Assembly: GCA_002366595.1 (NCBI GenBank)
Contig: DFBK01000003.1
Span: 1-33,741 of the forward strand
DNA from: Anaerolineales bacterium UBA3082
GTDB taxonomy: Bacteria > Chloroflexota > Anaerolineae > UBA7937
Length of the DNA: 33,741 bases
Direction: 5' to 3'
Part shown: in pieces, positions 30,520 to 33,741 of the stretch
Layout: the number at the start of each line of letters is the position of its first letter
Position numbering within the stretch: position 1 is the stretch's first letter
The notes under the pieces: model-generated
What the model was told of the DNA's origin: nothing
Database searches by the model: none
The model's input: the letters and a program-made list of their open reading frames with translations, nothing else
Made by a program: the position numbers and the translations under genes

Positions 30520-31221
30520 CTAAGTCTCTCGGGCTAGGACTAGAGCCCAGACGGATCGCGCCCCTTTCTCGCGGAGCGCCTCTGCACAAGCCTCCAGGGT
30601 AGCCCCGGTAGTACAGACATCGTCGATGAGAAGAACCTGCCTGTCCTTTAGCCTTTCGCCTTGGCCACGAAAGGCACCCCTTACATTCTTGCGCCTTTCA
30701 TCAGCGTTGAGAGCCACCTGAGGCGCGGTCTCTCTGATGCGCACCAGGCTCCCCTCCTCTACAGGTAACCCGCTTCGCTCGCCCAGTTCCCTGGTCAAGA
30801 GCGCGGCTTGATTATACCTTCTTTCCCGCAATCTATCCATGTGCAGGGGCACAGGCACGATTAAGTCTGCGGGCAAGGGGTTATCCAAGAGATAGTGATG
30901 CATCAGACCCGCCAACGGAAGGGCTAGTTTACGCTTTTGGCCGTACTTGAACTGGTAGATGGCCCGCTTTAGAGGACCCCGCAGGTACCCTACCCCTCTG
31001 ATGCCCTCAATGGCCAAAGGGTCTATCTGACAAGAGAGGCAAGGGTCTTCTACCGAGGGAAGCCCGCATCGAGAGCAGAGAGGCGGTTCTATGAACTCGA
31101 TTTCGCTGATACAGGCGGAGCAAAGCCAAGAACCTGAGCGACCACACCCAGCGCAACGGGGAGGGAAGAGAAGATCTAAAAGAGAGTCTTTCGCCTCTCG
31201 CCACCCTTCTCTTAGGCTCAA
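30520..31221 (-). CDS. ComF family phosphoribosyltransferase-like protein
   Basis: A 233-residue ComF-like protein. Eight cysteines in four CxxC pairs (positions 23/26, 34/37, 49/52, 61/64) form two N-terminal zinc sites. A type-I phosphoribosyltransferase domain follows, ending with the PRPP-like loop VLLIDDVCTTGAT (196-208). The middle has FKYGQKRKLALPLAGLM and VPVPLHMDRLRERRYNQAALL, both typical. In natural competence ComF helps bring DNA into the cytosol; in many bacteria the gene is present without full competence systems. The start is TTG at 31221, overlapping the DUF192 stop by four bases. No other com genes lie in the window. Confidence 0.9.
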   Translation of the reverse strand: MSLREGWREAKDSLLDLLFPPRCAGCGRSGSWLCSACISEIEFIEPPLCSRCGLPSVEDPCLSCQIDPLAIEGIRGVGYLRGPLKRAIYQFKYGQKRKLALPLAGLMHHYLLDNPLPADLIVPVPLHMDRLRERRYNQAALLTRELGERSGLPVEEGSLVRIRETAPQVALNADERRKNVRGAFRGQGERLKDRQVLLIDDVCTTGATLEACAEALREKGARSVWALVLARET

Positions 31222-31622
31222 CTGGTCGCCTCAATCGATCTCTCTTCTCCCACGGGATCCCTTTGGGATAGCCGATCTCCTATTTTGGTTCCCGAGCGGA
31301 CGATAGTTCCGGCTGGGAGTTCTAGCACCGAGTGTGCTCGCCTGATAAGAGGGCCCAGCCGATTGGGGCACAAGGGGTAACAGACGTGTGTCACTGCCAA
31401 CTCGTCATCCAGGTAGAGAACGTCGATGGGGAAAGCCATGCCCAAAGTGTGGATCCAGTTGCATGGTTCTATGAGGAGCCCTTCCCCCTCCTCGAGGGAA
31501 GAACGCCCCATGAGGCCCTTGGCTCTCTCCCAGAAATTTTGGGCCTTCCGGACCCGGTTGGCGAGGGTGCAACCTCGGGTGAGATTGACTAGGCTAAAAT
31601 ATTCCACCGCTGATGAAGACAT
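31218..31622 (-). CDS. DUF192 family protein
   Basis: A 134-residue DUF192 protein of unknown function. Family motifs are GLMGRSSLEEGEGLLIEP near the start and WIHTLGMAFPIDVLYLDDE, then LELPAGTIVRSGTKIGDRL at the end. This copy has Cys-54 in GLLIEPCNW and further cysteines in THVCYPLCPN. DUF192 genes often sit near Tad or Flp pilus clusters, and the present one lies directly downstream of tadC. The ATG at 31622 overlaps the last codons of tadC by 29 bases without a good ribosome site; an in-frame GTG at 31607 is an alternative. It overlaps the ComF-like gene by four bases. Confidence 0.82.
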   Translation of the reverse strand: MSSSAVEYFSLVNLTRGCTLANRVRKAQNFWERAKGLMGRSSLEEGEGLLIEPCNWIHTLGMAFPIDVLYLDDELAVTHVCYPLCPNRLGPLIRRAHSVLELPAGTIVRSGTKIGDRLSQRDPVGEERSIEATS

Positions 31623-32532
31623 CTCGGAGTTTAGGGATAGCCGGCCCCAGGATCACTACCAGGATGGAGGGGAAGACGAGGAAGACGAGAGGGATCATCA
31701 TCTTAACCGGGGCTTGCTGGGCCAACTCCTCAGCCCGTTGCCGGCGTCGGATGCGCATCTGTTCTGATTGGATGCGGAGCACCCTGGCGATGCTGACGCC
31801 CAACTGGTCAGCCTGGATGATAGCGGCTACGAAACTAGTGAGTTCCGGCACCTCGGTACGATCCGCCATATCGCGCAGCGCCGCCTTTCGCCCTTTCCCC
31901 ATGCTTATCTCGGCGATGGTGCGCGCAAAGGCCCAACCCAACTCGTTGTCCCACTTCTCCGTCACCATATTCATGGCCGCGTCGAAGCCCAGACCTGCCT
32001 CCACGGTGATGGTCAAAAGATCCAGGGCATCGGGTAGAGCCTTCAAGATCTCTCCCTGGCGCCGTTTGATCTTCCTCCCCAGCCAGATGAGGGGCAAATA
32101 GAACCCTAGCACTCCTAAAAGGGTAGTGAAGAGAACGAGGTTGGGAAGGGGAGCCCGAGCCAAAAGTAGAAGCCCGAGGGGAAGAGCCCCACAGATCAGG
32201 GCGGAAAGCCCCCGAACTCCCAGGAACTCGGCCGTTCCCCAGCCATAGGGGTTGCCCGCTAATTCCAGCCTGTGGCGTAGGTTCTCCACGTTATGACGAG
32301 GAGCCAGACGGCCGATAAAGCCGGCTACCCCTTGAATAAGGGGTTTTATCACCCTTTTAGAGAAGGGTTCCTTCAGTTCGATCTCCTCCAAGGTCAGGAC
32401 CTGCCGCGTGCCGAACTGATCCAGGCGGGCTTGCACCGGGTCTACCGTCCGTGGGGAGGCCAACCCTATGAAGATGAGGACGATGCTCCCTCCTAGGGCT
32501 AAGGCCAAAAGGAAAGGTAGAAAGGTCAACAT
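31594..32532 (-). CDS. tadC: Tad pilus assembly protein TadC (T2SSF family)
   Basis: A 312-residue integral membrane protein of the GspF/T2SSF family, the inner-membrane platform of the Tad (Flp) pilus machine. Four hydrophobic segments are visible: one at the N-terminus (LPFLLALALGGSIVLIFIGL), two near residues 108-150 and one near the C-terminus (PLVFLVFPSILVVILGPAI). The cytosolic loop has PDALDLLTITVEAGLGFDAAM and a later GVSIARVLRIQSEQMRIRRRQRAEELAQQAPVKMM, typical of TadC. ATG 32532 is three bases after the tadB stop. It works with TadB and the ATPase TadA upstream on the same strand. Confidence 0.9.
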   Translation of the reverse strand: MLTFLPFLLALALGGSIVLIFIGLASPRTVDPVQARLDQFGTRQVLTLEEIELKEPFSKRVIKPLIQGVAGFIGRLAPRHNVENLRHRLELAGNPYGWGTAEFLGVRGLSALICGALPLGLLLLARAPLPNLVLFTTLLGVLGFYLPLIWLGRKIKRRQGEILKALPDALDLLTITVEAGLGFDAAMNMVTEKWDNELGWAFARTIAEISMGKGRKAALRDMADRTEVPELTSFVAAIIQADQLGVSIARVLRIQSEQMRIRRRQRAEELAQQAPVKMMIPLVFLVFPSILVVILGPAIPKLRDVFISGGIF

Positions 32533-32535
32533 TTT

Positions 32536-33504
32536 CTATACCTCTATGGCTACTATCCGTCGAATAATGAAGAAGCCAGCAACCATCCCTATGGCCGCGG
32601 CGACGAGCATGGCCAAGCCGCATTGGTCGGTGAAGAGAACCGACATATATTCTCGGTTTGCCATAAAGAGGAAGGCTCCTAACCCGAAGGGAAGGAAGGC
32701 TATTATGTACCCCGAGAACCTCTGGCCCGCGGTGATAGTCCGGATCTCTCCTTTGATCCGGACCCTCTCTCGGATAGTATATCCGATGGTCTCTAGGATC
32801 TCCGCCAGGTTTCCTCCTACTTCGTGATGGACGTTGATAGCCGTGATCATCAGATCCAAATCGTCGCTATTCACACGGCGGAGGAGGTTATTGAGGGCTT
32901 CCTGGTTGGAGAGACCTAAGCCTATCTCCCGCACCACCCGGCCGAACTCCTCGGAGACCGGAGGGGCCAGTTCTTTGGCTACCGTTTCCATAGATTGCAG
33001 GAGGCTATAGCCGGAGCGAAGGGAGTTGGCCAGAAGCGTGATTGTGTCGCCTAGTTGATCGTTGAAAGCGATCAACCGACGCCGTTGGCGCATCTTAACA
33101 TAGAGACGGGGGATATAGAAGCCCAGGAGGCCACCCACTATGGCCAGGATATTCCGGAAGAGAAGAAGAGCGATCAGGAAGCCTAGGAGCATAGAGGCTA
33201 CGTTGAAGAGAAAATACTCTGCTACAGTGAGTCTTAGATCGGCTCTGGCCAATTCGGTGGCCATTCGCTCGCCAAAACTCTGCTGAGCGATGGCGCGATT
33301 GAGGCCCGCCACTATGGGAGGTCTCACTTGCTCCTCCTGTAAGGACTCCCTGGCTAATGATGGGCTCTCCGCTTCTCGAGCGGCATACCGCCCCAATCGT
33401 GTCTGGATTAGTTCTGACTCACCACTTATGATTCGAGCCACCCCCCAAAAGAGGACGATTATGGAGAGGCCGGCCATCGCCGCTATGATCAGGATAGGGT
33501 TCAA
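32536..33504 (-). CDS. tadB: Tad pilus assembly protein TadB (T2SSF family)
   Basis: A 322-residue T2SSF membrane protein, the paralogous partner of TadC. There is one N-terminal hydrophobic segment (ILIIAAMAGLSIIVLFWGVA), a central pair (about 100-140) and a C-terminal pair (about 265-320). The cytosolic part has QLGDTITLLANSLRSGYSLLQSM and NVHHEVGGNLAEILETIGYTIRERVRIKGEI, as in TadB. The start is TTG at 33504 with an AGGGGGA site. It begins 11 bases after the tadA stop. The presence of both TadB and TadC, next to a TadA end, makes the assignment safe. Confidence 0.9.
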   Translation of the reverse strand: MNPILIIAAMAGLSIIVLFWGVARIISGESELIQTRLGRYAAREAESPSLARESLQEEQVRPPIVAGLNRAIAQQSFGERMATELARADLRLTVAEYFLFNVASMLLGFLIALLLFRNILAIVGGLLGFYIPRLYVKMRQRRRLIAFNDQLGDTITLLANSLRSGYSLLQSMETVAKELAPPVSEEFGRVVREIGLGLSNQEALNNLLRRVNSDDLDLMITAINVHHEVGGNLAEILETIGYTIRERVRIKGEIRTITAGQRFSGYIIAFLPFGLGAFLFMANREYMSVLFTDQCGLAMLVAAAIGMVAGFFIIRRIVAIEV

Positions 33505-33515
33505 GGTTCCCCCTT

Positions 33516-33741
33516 TCAGAGCTTCCGCCCAAGGGCATCATAGCCAAATATGGTGGGAGGAAGATGGATCCCCGAAGCCTCTATTAACTCCATGAACTTG
33601 GGTCGGACCCCGGTGGGCTGTAACTGGCCGATGACCTTCCCTCCCTCATACCCCAAATGCTCGAAGGCAAAGATATCTTGCAGGACGATGACATCTCCCT
33701 CCATCCCTTGTACCTCTGTCACCTGCACCACCTTCCGAGAG
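33516..33741 (-). CDS. tadA: TadA/CpaF pilus secretion ATPase, C-terminal part (cut by window)
   Basis: Only the last 74 or so residues of an ATPase that powers Tad pilus assembly. The visible end, SRKVVQVTEVQGMEGDVIVL followed by QDIFAFE, is the characteristic C-terminal strand set after the Walker B region of CpaF/TadA proteins. GVRPKFMELIEASGIHLPPTIFG matches the family end. The Walker motifs lie beyond the window edge. Reading continues in frame to base 33741, so this is truncation by the window, not a pseudogene. It precedes tadB by 11 bases. Confidence 0.88.
   Translation of the reverse strand, partial: SRKVVQVTEVQGMEGDVIVLQDIFAFEHLGYEGGKVIGQLQPTGVRPKFMELIEASGIHLPPTIFGYDALGRKL

Noticed and set aside
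1..33741. CRISPR array, prophage, toxin-antitoxin pair, tRNA or rRNA genes
   Set aside because: No regularly spaced direct repeats, phage structural genes, toxin-antitoxin-like gene pair with known motifs, or tRNA/rRNA-like sequence was seen on either strand.

Overview
The window reads as a stretch of ordinary bacterial chromosome of fairly high GC, densely coded and without phage, plasmid or intact insertion-sequence genes. I infer a member of the Chloroflexota or a close relative. The signs are many lipoproteins and anchored proteins with Pro/Thr-rich linkers, a large GT39/ArnT-like membrane glycosyltransferase with beta-rich C-terminal repeats, a Tad pilus cluster, a PgpH-YbeY pair, and frequent TTG and GTG starts. 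There is no rRNA, tRNA or CRISPR to fix the taxonomy.

Layout. 1-340: non-coding leader with a good promoter and an attenuator-like pair of exclusive hairpins. 341-6783 (+): fatty-acid beta-oxidation set (thiolase, unknown membrane protein, 3-hydroxyacyl-CoA dehydrogenase, enoyl-CoA hydratase, acyl-CoA dehydrogenase), then an adenosine-specific-kinase-like protein and a HIT protein. 6784-8205 (+): two small lipoproteins, the first behind a riboswitch-like leader RNA with its own promoter and terminator, the second behind a promoter embedded in a terminator-like hairpin. 8322-11367 (+): yqeY, pgpH (cyclic di-AMP phosphodiesterase family) and ybeY. 11425-13547 (-): sigma factor, DegV protein and two small membrane proteins, one flanked by 18-bp inverted repeats. 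13899-20024 (+): FabF, an anchored surface protein, pth and mfd. 20048-22404 (-): folC, queD and xpt, a pterin/folate/purine operon. 22486-28299 (+): large membrane glycosyltransferase, FlgD-Ig-like lipoprotein and two GT2 glycosyltransferases, a cell-surface glycan group. 28424-29487 (+): a proteasome-beta-like Ntn hydrolase with a serine at the predicted catalytic position, and a coupled small unknown protein. 29493-33741 (-): TadA (partial), TadB, TadC, DUF192, ComF-like, HPF and a low-molecular-weight phosphatase, all tightly packed.

How it works together. The first block degrades acyl-CoA to acetyl-CoA; its electron-transfer partners are not in the window. The surface-glycan block, lipoproteins and Tad genes point to cell-envelope and adhesion functions. 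The yqeY-pgpH-ybeY and pth-mfd groups are housekeeping RNA, translation and repair genes.

The least expected items are the Ser-first proteasome-like protein with its partner gene (28424-29487), the leader RNA at 6841-6971, and the shared dyad between two divergent, nearly leaderless promoters at 22416-22486. All calls come from reading sequence and translations by eye; no database search was run.
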